Assembly (NCBI GenBank): GCA_025924495.1
Contig: JAICIG010000057.1
Span: 1 to 24,207, forward strand
Direction of reading: 5' to 3'
Source: Pirellulales bacterium
Lineage (GTDB): Bacteria > Planctomycetota > Planctomycetia > Pirellulales > JAICIG01
Length of the DNA: 24,207 bases
Shown: piece by piece, positions 10,961-18,590 of the stretch
Position numbering within the stretch: position 1 is the stretch's first letter
Layout: every line of letters starts with the position of its first letter
Position numbers and translations under genes: made by a program
Notes under the pieces: model-generated
Told to the model about the DNA's origin: nothing
The model's input: the letters and a program-made list of their open reading frames with translations, nothing else
Database searches by the model: none

Positions 10961-11230
10961 CTACATCAGCCAGGCGGCCAGCGCCAGGCACGCCAGCGCG
11001 GCGGCAGCGGCCAAGGCGCCAAGCGAGAGCGGAATTCGCGCGGGACTGACCGCACCGCAGTGAGGGCAAACATTTTCGAGCAATCGCACTCGATTGCGAC
11101 ATTCGCGACACTGCAGCGATTCGCCAGCGCGCCGCTTCAACCATTGTTCGGCCTGGCGCCAGGTTATTTTGAATTGGTCTTCCGCACGATGCCAGGATGG
11201 CAATGCCGATTTGTGCAGTTGCGAGCGCAT
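10961..11230 (-). CDS. Zinc-ribbon protein with C-terminal membrane anchor (89 aa)
   Basis: The start at 11230 is supported by an AGGAG about eight bases upstream; longer readings of the same frame run back through the tRNA gene and cannot be real. An N-terminal charged helix (residues 1-38) is followed by a zinc ribbon with C41-x2-C44 and C55-x2-C58 (CRECRNRV and VCPHCGAV), then one hydrophobic helix (67-88) made almost wholly of Ala and Leu at the very C-terminus. The ribbon probably faces the cytoplasm as a tail-anchored domain. Such zinc-ribbon/TM proteins are common in Planctomycetes and their function is unknown. Confidence 0.7.
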   Translation of the reverse strand: MRSQLHKSALPSWHRAEDQFKITWRQAEQWLKRRAGESLQCRECRNRVRLLENVCPHCGAVSPARIPLSLGALAAAAALACLALAAWLM

Positions 11231-11403
11231 CGATCGATCTCCTCGCAAAGGATGGGTCTGTTTCCTCGCCGGGGCGTGCCGTCGGAAAAACGGAGCCCAA
11301 ATTGAAATATAGATCATTTGGCTGCATCGCGTCGGGCTCGAGATAGCAACCCGGCGCCTTGCGCGTGAGAGGCGGTCGCGGGCAAATACCGCAGGGGAAA
11401 CGC

Positions 11404-11440
11404 AAAAAACCCTTGCAAGCCTTTGACTTGCAAGGGTTTT
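11404..11440 (-). terminator. Rho-independent terminator of the tRNA-Ala gene
   Basis: On the minus strand a 14-base-pair perfect stem (AAAACCCTTGCAAG with CTTGCAAGGGTTTT) has a seven-base loop and runs into a T tract, starting eight bases after the tRNA 3' end. The stem is nearly symmetrical, with A and T runs on both sides, so it could also work on the plus strand. Confidence 0.85.
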
Positions 11441-11447
11441 CTTTGAG

Positions 11448-11520
<73 letters not shown>

Positions 11521-11559
11521 GCGGAAGTTGAGCCCCCATCAAGCCTCGCGAGATCACCT

Positions 11560-11588
11560 ATTCTAAGAGCGCTCTCGCCGCTTGTCAA
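11560..11588 (-). promoter_or_regulatory. Strong sigma70-type promoter of tRNA-Ala
   Basis: Minus strand: TTGACA (-35, plus 11583-11588), 17-base spacer, TAGAAT (-10, plus 11560-11565), 6/6 and 5/6 matches. Start of transcription is expected near 11553, giving a leader of about 33 bases before the tRNA. The element overlaps the last codons and stop of the oxidoreductase gene. Confidence 0.75.
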
Positions 11589-12657
11589 AGCCGCCATCAT
11601 CGAGCGCAAACGGCTCAATCACCGCCTCGCGGCCGCTGGCGCTCGAAGCATACAGCCCGTCGAGCATGGCGATCACGTTTGCCGACTGTTCGGGCGGGAC
11701 CGGCACGGGCGTGTCGTCGACAACCGAGCGGGCAAACTGCCGGATGACGTGGTGGTGCGCCTTCTCTCCCTTGGCCTCGGCCAGCTTCAAATCCCAAGGG
11801 ATCAAGTTGTCTTCGCCCACGATCACTCCCTCGGGCCAAGTCACGCCAGAGCGGGTGCCGTACATTTGCAGTCGCCAGAATTCATCCTGGGGCTGAAAAC
11901 CGAGCCAACTCACCTCCAGGTTCATGGCGCTGCCCCCTTCGAACTTCACAAGACCTGTCGCGAAATCCTCCACGTCGATCGTGGTCGGCTCCCAGGTGCC
12001 CCACTCGCTGCCGATGTCGCGACGACGCGCGAGTCGATTGAACGTGGCTCCCGACACCGTCGTCGGCCGCGGGCAACCGATCAGCCACCAAGCCAGATCG
12101 AGCAAGTGCACGCCGAGATCGTATAGGGCGCCGCCGCCACTCAACCGTTTATCCGTAAAACCGGGCCGCGCGGGCAAACGACGCCGGCGCAGCCACTGAC
12201 CGCGCGAGTAGTACACATCGCCCGGAGAATTGTGTTCCAGGTAAGTGCGGAGCTGAATCACGCTCGGCTCGAACCGCATGTGCTGAGCGATCATCAATTT
12301 CTTGCCGCTGGCGCGCCACGCCGCCAACATGGCTGCGGCGTCGGCGCGCGAGGTGGCCATCGGCTTCTCGCACAGCACATGCTTGCCGGCCTGCAAGGCG
12401 GCAATCACCACTTCGGAGTGCAGCGCGCTGGGCACGCAAATATCGACGACATCAATGTCCGGATCGTCGAGCAGTTCGCGGTAATCGGCAACGCGCCGCT
12501 CGATCTGAAACTCCGATGGCACCGCCGCCAACGACACGGGCGACGCATCGGCCAGCGCCACCATCTTGAACTCGGGCAATTTCGACCACGCGGGCAGATG
12601 CTGACTGCGAGCAATGGCGCCCGTGCCGAGCAAGGCCACTCGAAGCGGTAGCGTCAT
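11563..12657 (-). CDS. Gfo/Idh/MocA-family NAD(P)-dependent sugar/inositol oxidoreductase
   Basis: This 364-aa cytoplasmic enzyme has the two-domain plan of the family. An N-terminal Rossmann fold carries GTGAIA (residues 11-16) and EKPMATS (97-103), whose Lys is a catalytic and cofactor contact. The C-terminal beta-sheet domain has GGGALYDLGVH (174-184); Asp180 and His184 occupy the usual catalytic positions. Substrates in the family are sugars, sugar acids or inositols; this one cannot be assigned. The ATG overlaps the stop of the solute-binding gene by four bases (ATGA), indicating coupled translation, so it may act on a sugar taken up by that system. The 3' end contains the tRNA promoter. 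Confidence 0.9.
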   Translation of the reverse strand: MTLPLRVALLGTGAIARSQHLPAWSKLPEFKMVALADASPVSLAAVPSEFQIERRVADYRELLDDPDIDVVDICVPSALHSEVVIAALQAGKHVLCEKPMATSRADAAAMLAAWRASGKKLMIAQHMRFEPSVIQLRTYLEHNSPGDVYYSRGQWLRRRRLPARPGFTDKRLSGGGALYDLGVHLLDLAWWLIGCPRPTTVSGATFNRLARRRDIGSEWGTWEPTTIDVEDFATGLVKFEGGSAMNLEVSWLGFQPQDEFWRLQMYGTRSGVTWPEGVIVGEDNLIPWDLKLAEAKGEKAHHHVIRQFARSVVDDTPVPVPPEQSANVIAMLDGLYASSASGREAVIEPFALDDGGFDKRRERS

Positions 12658-14192
12658 CGCAAACCCAAGTCCCTGTGGTAGGCGGCGCGTTGGGCATCAA
12701 CGCCCAACTCGGCGGTGATCTTGCCCCATTCTTCGGCGGCGCGGTCGAGCGCCTCCTGACTGGAAGCTTCGCCTGCCACCGCCTGCCGAACGGCCGCATT
12801 GAGCGCAGCCAAATAGCGATCTCTACCGGGAATCCGCAACGCCATCAACGTCTCTTCGCGCGACAGCGCCTGCTTCACTGACTCGGCATATTGCAAGGCA
12901 GCAGGTTCTTCCACCGGCACATCGACCCATTCGCTGGGCGCCGCTAGCTGCGATTCGCGATAGAGCGTCACGTCCGTCGAGGTCGTGCTGACGCGTGGGC
13001 CCCACTTCGGACCCGAGAGCCAGGCCAACAACTGGCCGGCCGCTTCACCCGAAGAGGAGTCCTTGGCAATGGAACCGAGTCGACCGGCGACGGCGAGCAA
13101 CGGCACTCCGACCGCTTCACTCTTTTCGCGTTTGTCCCAAGCTTTAGTGGCAAGATTGTACGCCTCGCTCGCGCCGGGCAGCACGCTGAAACCCAAATGG
13201 AGCGCCGGCGCGGCCGGGTTCTTAGCGTCTTCCTTGCCGCCTCCAGCCCCACGCGATCGCGCCGGCGCCAGCCAGACCAGCGCCAGCGCGCATTGGCCGT
13301 CGGCCAGCGCCCGGCGGACTTCGCGCGGTCCAAATTCCAACGACGACTTGGCGCTGTGCTTCGCCGTCGCCGTCAACTCGTCGAGCGCCCGTACGAACGG
13401 AGGCCCGGCCACCAACGGCGCCATCGATTGCATGTCGAACAATGTCGAATAGTGGTTATGATGCTTCGCATACGCGGCAGCTCGGGCCAAGAGCGTCAAT
13501 CCGGCCCAACGTTCGTCCAAAGGTTCGGCCGCAGCGAACCAGGGCGCCCCGGCTGCCGGCCCGGCATCGCCCAGCTTCTGGCGATCCGAAAATAATTCCA
13601 CAAGCTCCTGGTACTCTGCCCAAGTTTCAGGCGGCTTACGATTGAGTTTCTTGAGCAAGTCCGCACGATAACAGCAGGTCAGCGCCGGCGCGCCGAACGG
13701 CACGCCATACGCCTCGGTCCCCCAGGCGGCAATGCGAGACTTGTCGGCCTCGAAGATTTCATCCCAGGCCAGCAGCGGATCGTTCAAAACGTTGCTGGGA
13801 ATCGGCGCCAGCCACTTTCGCTCGGCCAGTTCCCCCAAGTACTCCGCCGGATAAATCAGGGCATCGGCGGAGAGCTTATCTTGCGAAAGCAGTTCTTCCA
13901 CGCTTTGCTGGCTGATTTCCAGCTTGGCGCCCGTGCTGCCTTGCCATTCCCCGCGCAGTAGCCGCACCGCCTCCGCCAGCGAATGGTCCCCGACGACGAT
14001 CAGTTTGACCTCGGCGCCGGCCAGCCCTGAAGTCTTTTCGCCCTGTTCGCCGGCTGGTCCCTTCGATTCGTCTGGCGACGTACACCCCGTAACGAATGCC
14101 AGAGCCCAAGCGAGCCAGACGATCGCGCAGCAAAGTGCTCGATGGCGGAACGCCAATTGCTTGACCGAGAACATGCTCCCTGCGCAGTCCAT
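12654..14192 (-). CDS. ABC-transporter extracellular solute-binding lipoprotein (family 1, sugar type)
   Basis: The 512-aa protein has a basic n-region and hydrophobic core (ALCCAIVWLAWALAFVTGC) ending in a lipobox at C37, then a Ser/Gly/Glu linker. The body follows the family 1 carbohydrate-binding pattern: LIVVGDHSLAEAVRLL at the first strand, a helix with LEISQQSVEELL, then YGVPFGAPALTCCYRADLLKKL with PPETWAEYQELVELF, a typical hinge and ligand-cleft segment. An ATG at 14174 is an alternative start. No permease or ATPase gene is adjacent on either side, so its membrane partners must lie elsewhere or it acts without them. It is cotranscribed with the oxidoreductase and divergent from xylulokinase. 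Confidence 0.83.
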   Translation of the reverse strand: MDCAGSMFSVKQLAFRHRALCCAIVWLAWALAFVTGCTSPDESKGPAGEQGEKTSGLAGAEVKLIVVGDHSLAEAVRLLRGEWQGSTGAKLEISQQSVEELLSQDKLSADALIYPAEYLGELAERKWLAPIPSNVLNDPLLAWDEIFEADKSRIAAWGTEAYGVPFGAPALTCCYRADLLKKLNRKPPETWAEYQELVELFSDRQKLGDAGPAAGAPWFAAAEPLDERWAGLTLLARAAAYAKHHNHYSTLFDMQSMAPLVAGPPFVRALDELTATAKHSAKSSLEFGPREVRRALADGQCALALVWLAPARSRGAGGGKEDAKNPAAPALHLGFSVLPGASEAYNLATKAWDKREKSEAVGVPLLAVAGRLGSIAKDSSSGEAAGQLLAWLSGPKWGPRVSTTSTDVTLYRESQLAAPSEWVDVPVEEPAALQYAESVKQALSREETLMALRIPGRDRYLAALNAAVRQAVAGEASSQEALDRAAEEWGKITAELGVDAQRAAYHRDLGLR

Positions 14193-14284
14193 CCGTTGCT
14201 ATTCGTGGTCGGGTCGGTTCGAGATCGTGAAACAGGCATGGTAAACGGCGCGCCGGCTGATCGTCAAATGAGAATTGAGCTTGG

Positions 14285-14314
14285 TTGCTGCGCCCGCGAG
14301 CGGCGGGGTACAAT
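14285..14314 (+). promoter_or_regulatory. Putative promoter of the xylulokinase operon
   Basis: TTGCTG (-35, 14285-14290) and TACAAT (-10, 14309-14314, 5 of 6 matches) are separated by 18 bases, with a leader of about 110 bases before the xylulokinase ATG. A GCGGGG-TACAAT-CCCGC near-palindrome surrounds the -10. The rest of the 240-base divergent gap shows no gene. Confidence 0.4.
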
Positions 14315-14432
14315 CCCGCAGCCAACGCCGAATGCGACGCAATGAACCGGGACTTCATCGGGCAGGTCGCCGACTCTTGCTCGGCGCTTTCTTCGGCGTG
14401 CAATCACGAGCAGCAACAGGGATTCGGACAAC

Positions 14433-15965
14433 ATGAGCGTATTTTTGGGAATCGATATTGGCACCTCGGGCACAAAAACGTTGGCGATCGACGAACGCGG
14501 CAAGATCCTGGCCGATGCCACTGAGACCTACCCCTGCTATCACCCGCAGCCGCTGTGGAGCGAACAGGATCCGGAAGACTGGTGGCGCGCGACGGTGACC
14601 ACCGTGCGGGCCGTGCTGAAAAAGGCCCGGCTGAAGGCCGCCGATATCAAGTCGATCGGACTTTCAGGGCAAATGCACGGCTCGGTCTTTCTCGACAAAC
14701 GCAACCGAGTGATCCGCCGGGCGCTTCTCTGGAACGACCAGCGAACGGCGGCCGAATGCGAAGAAATCGAACGCCGCGCCGGCGGCCGGCGCAAGCTGAT
14801 CAAAATGGTCGCCAATCCTGCCCTGACCGGATTCACGGCGCCCAAAATCCTGTGGCTGAGGAATCGCGAGCCGCGAAACTTCGAGGCGCTGCATAAGGTG
14901 CTACTGCCTAAAGATGAAATTCGCCGCCGCCTGACCGGCGAATACGCCACCGAAGTCAGCGACGCCAGCGGCATGCTGCTGTTGGATGTAGCCAGGCGGA
15001 ACTGGTCGAAGCCGTTGCTGTCGAAGCTGGAACTCGACGTCGACTTGTTCGCCCGCTGCTACGAGTCGGAGGACATTACCGGAAAACTCTCGCGCGAAGC
15101 CGCCGCCGAACTTGGCCTGTCGACCGACTGCGTGGTCGTCGGCGGCGCCGGCGACTGCGCGGCGGGCGCGGTGGGCAACGGCATTGTCAATCAAGGCGTG
15201 CTTTCCACATCGATCGGCACCTCGGGGGTGATGTTCGTGCACAGCGATACCGTCGAGATCGACCCCGAAGGACGCATCCACACGTTTTGCCATGCCGTCC
15301 GCGGCAAGTGGCACATGATGGGCGTGAACCTGTCGGCCGGCGGTTCGCTGCAATGGTTCCGCAACCAGCTCTGCCAGACCGACATGGCGCTTGCCATGAA
15401 GGCGAAGCGAGAACCGTACGAGTTGCTGAGCTCCGAGGCGGAATCGGTCAAGCCGGGCAGCGCCGGTTTGTTTTTCTTACCCTATCTGTCCGGCGAGCGC
15501 ACGCCGCACGCCGATCCGAACGCCCGCGGCTGCTTCATCGGACTGACGCTGGCCCACACGCGCGGGCACTTGGTGCGATCGATCATGGAAGGGGTCGCCT
15601 ATTCAATGCGCGACAGCCTGGAGATCATTCGCTCGCTCGGCGTGCCGGTTAAGCAAATTCGCGCCTCCGGCGGCGGCTCGCGCAGTCCGCTCTGGCGTCA
15701 AATCCAAGCCGACGTCTTCGGGCAGAAAGCGGCTACGCTGAACGCCGAGGAAGGGCCCGGCTACGGCGTCGCCCTGTTGGCGGCGGTGGGGGCGGGCGCT
15801 TTCAAAGACATTCGCGAAGCCTGCCAGGCGACAATCAAGGTTATCAAAGAAACGGCGCCCAATCGCAGTGCCCAGAAATATTATGATCGAGCCTTCCCGA
15901 TCTATCAGCAGCTTTACCGCTCGCTGAAGGATGATTTTCAGAAGATCGCAGCTCTGGAAAAATAA
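14433..15965 (+). CDS. xylB: Xylulokinase (FGGY carbohydrate kinase)
   Basis: It phosphorylates D-xylulose to xylulose 5-phosphate for the pentose phosphate pathway, in the cytoplasm. At 510 aa it has the usual family length. The N-terminal phosphate-binding loop [10 protein letters not shown] (residues 6-15) opens the first actin-like domain. The GQMHG motif (79-83) is the specific xylulokinase signature, LWNDQRT (99-105) lines the sugar site, and [10 protein letters not shown] (237-246) carries the catalytic Asp241. GTSGVMF and the later [17 protein letters not shown] belong to the ATP-binding second domain. It starts divergently from the solute-binding gene and is followed after two bases by a cyclodeaminase-family gene. 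A related pentulose kinase specificity cannot be excluded. Confidence 0.92.
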   Translation: MSVFLGIDIGTSGTKTLAIDERGKILADATETYPCYHPQPLWSEQDPEDWWRATVTTVRAVLKKARLKAADIKSIGLSGQMHGSVFLDKRNRVIRRALLWNDQRTAAECEEIERRAGGRRKLIKMVANPALTGFTAPKILWLRNREPRNFEALHKVLLPKDEIRRRLTGEYATEVSDASGMLLLDVARRNWSKPLLSKLELDVDLFARCYESEDITGKLSREAAAELGLSTDCVVVGGAGDCAAGAVGNGIVNQGVLSTSIGTSGVMFVHSDTVEIDPEGRIHTFCHAVRGKWHMMGVNLSAGGSLQWFRNQLCQTDMALAMKAKREPYELLSSEAESVKPGSAGLFFLPYLSGERTPHADPNARGCFIGLTLAHTRGHLVRSIMEGVAYSMRDSLEIIRSLGVPVKQIRASGGGSRSPLWRQIQADVFGQKAATLNAEEGPGYGVALLAAVGAGAFKDIREACQATIKVIKETAPNRSAQKYYDRAFPIYQQLYRSLKDDFQKIAALEK

Positions 15966-15967
15966 TC

Positions 15968-16924
15968 ATGCCGACGCTGTACCTCTCGGAAGCGGACGTC
16001 ACACAACTGCTGGACATTCGCATGGCGATCGACGCTGTCGAAGACGCCTTCCGCAATCTGGCGGCGGGAGAAGCCGCGAACGTACCGCGACAGCGGGCCC
16101 AGGCGCCTGGCATCGTTCTGCATTCGATGAGCGCCGCCGCGCCTTACCTTGGGCTGGTCGGCTGGAAGTGCTATACGACCACGAAGCAAGGGGCTCGGTT
16201 TCTGGTCGGGCTTTACGACAGTCAATCGGGCGCACTGGTCGCACTGATCGAAGCCGATCGGATGGGCCAGTTACGCACTGGCGCCGCCACCGCCGTCGCG
16301 GCCGAGTGGATGGCGCCGCTCGAGGCGACCGAAGCCGGACTGTTCGGCACGGGTCACCAGGCCGAGACGCAACTGGCGGCGATCGCGGCGGCCAGACCGA
16401 TCAAAGAGGTCTTCGTGTACGGCCGCAAGGAAGAAAAACGGCTGGCATTCGCCGAAAAAATGTCGGCCCAATTGTCCATCGAGGTCACGCCGGTCGACCG
16501 TCCGCAGGAAGCGGCAGAGGATCTGCCGATCGTGGTTACCGCCACCACCAGCGCCGAACCCGTATTCGACGGCAGTTGGCTAGCCGAAGGGGCATTTGTG
16601 GCCGCGGTCGGTTCCAACTGGCTCAAGCGCGCGGAGATCGACTCGAAAGTCGTGCGCCGCGCCGACAATATCGTTTGCGACAGCATCGAAGCCTGCCGGC
16701 ACGAAGCAGGCGATTTTACCGACGCCTTGGAAAAAGGGGTCTTCGATTGGTCGCGCGCCGTTGAACTGGCCGACGTCGTCGCCGGCCGCGCCGTCGGGCG
16801 CAGCAAACCCGAGAGCATTACGCTTTTCAAAAGCGTCGGTCTGGCCATCGAAGACGTGGCCCTCGGCGCCAAATTACTCGAACTCGCCCACGAGCAAGGC
16901 GTCGGCATTGACTTGCCGATTTAG
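15968..16924 (+). CDS. Ornithine cyclodeaminase/mu-crystallin-family NAD(P)-dependent enzyme
   Basis: This 318-aa protein starts two bases after the xylulokinase stop, so it is in the same operon. The family includes ornithine and lysine cyclodeaminases, alanine dehydrogenase and ketimine reductase. Visible signatures are GLVGWKCYT with Lys67 (substrate carboxylate contact), MGQLRTGAATAVAAEWMA with Arg103, and the Rossmann loop GLFGTGHQAETQ (residues 125-136). The later DNIVCDSIEACRHEAGDF corresponds to the segment bearing the catalytic Asp. The true reaction cannot be fixed from sequence; linkage to a sugar kinase argues against simple proline synthesis. Confidence 0.87.
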   Translation: MPTLYLSEADVTQLLDIRMAIDAVEDAFRNLAAGEAANVPRQRAQAPGIVLHSMSAAAPYLGLVGWKCYTTTKQGARFLVGLYDSQSGALVALIEADRMGQLRTGAATAVAAEWMAPLEATEAGLFGTGHQAETQLAAIAAARPIKEVFVYGRKEEKRLAFAEKMSAQLSIEVTPVDRPQEAAEDLPIVVTATTSAEPVFDGSWLAEGAFVAAVGSNWLKRAEIDSKVVRRADNIVCDSIEACRHEAGDFTDALEKGVFDWSRAVELADVVAGRAVGRSKPESITLFKSVGLAIEDVALGAKLLELAHEQGVGIDLPI

Positions 16925-17036
16925 CCAGCGGCGAATAGCAGCTTAGAGAGATGTGCACGCGCTTGAATTCGCACATCCGCAGCCTATCAGATGATACGCA
17001 GCAACCTCGCTATAACACGGTAAGCGGCGCCTTTCC

Positions 17037-17357
17037 ATGAGCACCCTGCCCGTCCATGAGTGCCCGGAGCCGCTCCGGCAAGCCTTCCTGGACTTGTTGA
17101 CCGGGACGCTGTTGCACATCCGAGGCGAGTCCCGCGATGCACGCTTCTGCTTCGCCTTGTCCGGCCACATGCACAATGTCCCGGCGATGTTGGCTGGTTT
17201 CCGCCCCAAGTTGCTCCGATACTACTGGGACGTCGAGCGTCCATGTTTCCTCCGAGCCTTAGAGAGGATCGGCCGGCAGGCGCCGGCGGACTTCATCGAA
17301 CCCTGGCGGATCGTCGAAAACGAGTACCGGCGGTTATGTCTGCCATCGGACGCCTAA
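17037..17357 (+). CDS. Small hypothetical protein (106 aa)
   Basis: It is soluble and mostly helical, with a phrase-like order (HECPEPLRQAFLDLL, SGHMHNVPAMLAGF, LLRYYWDVERPCFLRAL, IEPWRIVENEYRRLC). Codon use is more coherent than in the overlapping frame (17060-17371). The pattern looks like a short hypothetical protein type I associate with planctomycetes, but I can name no family. The Shine-Dalgarno match is weak. About 100 bases separate it from the Uma2-like gene on the same strand; the two may be a unit. Confidence 0.6.
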   Translation: MSTLPVHECPEPLRQAFLDLLTGTLLHIRGESRDARFCFALSGHMHNVPAMLAGFRPKLLRYYWDVERPCFLRALERIGRQAPADFIEPWRIVENEYRRLCLPSDA

Positions 17358-17457
17358 CTGTTCACTGCTGATGCCTCGCTAGCCGCGGCGGTTCCTGATA
17401 ACGTCGATGGTGGTTCGGTCCGCGTTAGTTGTTCATTATTCTCTAAGGGTCGCTACG

Positions 17458-18024
17458 ATGTCCCCTGAACTGAATGTCGGTCGATCGGCGCTGTTGACTG
17501 ATATCGCAATGTGCATCAACTACTATCGGCTGTTCTCGCCCGGTTTGTATTGTTGCGTACACGCGACGGTCCAATTGGCAGACGGCGAGCGGTTTTGTCC
17601 GGGAGTCGTCGTGATGGCGAACCACGGCCAATTCAAGCAATGCGATCCGGGACCGTCGTACGACTATTTCAGAGGCCCGCCCAATTTCGTGCTCGACGTG
17701 TTCCCGGGAGACGACATGCTCGACTACGAACACCGGCGCGATTGTTTTGAACGCCATCGCGTGATTGAGTACGTCGCGCTGCGGCTGACTGAGCCGGTCG
17801 AATGGATCTGGAATCGGCTGATCGACGGCAAGTTTTCCGCGATCGAAACCGCCGATCACGAACTCATCATGAGCACGGCGCTTCCCGGCCTTTGGATTCC
17901 TGCGCTCGCGCTGAAACGCCGCGACTGGTGGGCCATCATGGGGGCAATCGCGCGAGGCGTGAGCCGGGTCGGTCATCATGACTTCATGGACACGATCTGG
18001 AAGGCCGGTAAGAGCGGAACATAA
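17458..18024 (+). CDS. Uma2-like (DUF820) putative PD-(D/E)XK nuclease-fold protein
   Basis: The ATG at 17458 has AAGGG eight bases upstream and is preferred over an ATG at 17407; length 188 aa, as usual for Uma2. The family pattern is visible: FCPGVVVM strand, then GPPNFVLDVFPGDDM, then YEHRRDCFERHRVIEYVAL, an EPVEWIWNRLIDGKF strand pair and TALPGLWIPALAL near the end. In typical Uma2 proteins these read PDV, PDLVVEVLSPS and KRELYARAGVPEYW. Here the first Asp is replaced (PG) and the Glu of the VEV strand is Asp80, so nuclease activity is doubtful. Uma2 genes are abundant in cyanobacteria and planctomycetes; their role is not settled. Confidence 0.72.
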   Translation: MSPELNVGRSALLTDIAMCINYYRLFSPGLYCCVHATVQLADGERFCPGVVVMANHGQFKQCDPGPSYDYFRGPPNFVLDVFPGDDMLDYEHRRDCFERHRVIEYVALRLTEPVEWIWNRLIDGKFSAIETADHELIMSTALPGLWIPALALKRRDWWAIMGAIARGVSRVGHHDFMDTIWKAGKSGT

Positions 18025-18063
18025 GCAGCCGCTGCACCTCGCCTGGGCAGCATTGGGAAGCGG

Positions 18064-18302
18064 GCGGCTACGGTGAACATCGATGACTGGGCCGAAGCCT
18101 GAGTGAACAAGATTCTGCCCGCCGCCAAGGCCCATCCCGCATGTCATTCCATGGAATCGTGCTCGCGCCGCACGGCAAGTACATCTTCGACCTGCAGTTG
18201 AATTCGCACACTTATCCCACCTTCGCCGGCAAGACGGTGAACTCCGCGATTCACAAAGCCGGTTGGCGATTGGCAGCCATCCTGAAGAACGTCTTGCGGT
18301 AG
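18064..18302 (+). pseudogene. Probable decayed remnant of an S1/P1-type nuclease
   Basis: Two fragments in different frames resemble the C-terminal part of S1/P1 nucleases. The first (from 18064) reads TVNIDDWAEA, then a TGA at 18100-18102, then VNKILPAAKAHPA. The second frame from 18141 ends with NSAIHKAGWRLAAILKNVLR before TAG at 18300-18302, like the AGxRLAxLLN ending of the family. A stop and a frame change separate them, and the zinc-binding N-terminal part is absent. The assignment rests on short motifs only. Confidence 0.38.
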
Positions 18303-18353
18303 GGTGTGCTGCGGTTGGTGAGTGGAAACGCGGGCGTTCCGAAAAAGAGCATT

Positions 18354-18406
18354 GGAGCGCCGGGCCGTGCCCGATTGTCGCTTTTCGCAGGAGCGAAAAG
18401 CGATAC
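18354..18406 (+). repeat. Hairpin repeat, copy 1 (GGAGCGCCGGGCCG leader)
   Basis: The leader GGAGCGCCGGGCCG (18354-18367) is followed by an 11-base-pair perfect hairpin: TCGCTTTTCGC (18378-18388), loop AGGA, GCGAAAAGCGA (18393-18403). Two more copies in the same orientation lie at 21517 and 22388. It occupies the 288-base gap before the ketoacyl synthase fusion; the rest of that gap shows no gene. Confidence 0.8.
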
Positions 18407-18590
18407 TGTCGGCCGGCGGGTTTCGGCCCGAGGAAAGATTTTTGCCGTTTCCGCGACTCGGACCGCATCTGGCGCCACGGTGCCGTTATATTTGGCGATT
18501 CTTCGCGCCTATCTGGTTGACGCGGGAAATGGAACCTCTAGAAAACGTTTCGTCAGCGGGCCCCGCGTGTGGGCCGGCGGAAAGTCGCGG

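Noticed and set aside
14332..14436. 35-codon frame whose TGA overlaps the xylulokinase ATG
   Set aside because: An overlap of this kind could mean a leader peptide, but the sequence is Arg-rich, has no ribosome site and no regulatory codon run.
16950..16977. GATGTGC...GCACATC hairpin after the cyclodeaminase-family gene
   Set aside because: Seven-base stem with a 14-base loop and no T tract; too weak to call a terminator.
18306..18590. N-terminal extension of the ketoacyl synthase fusion frame
   Set aside because: It translates straight through hairpin repeat copy 1 and has no domain character; the fold begins after the ATG at 18591.
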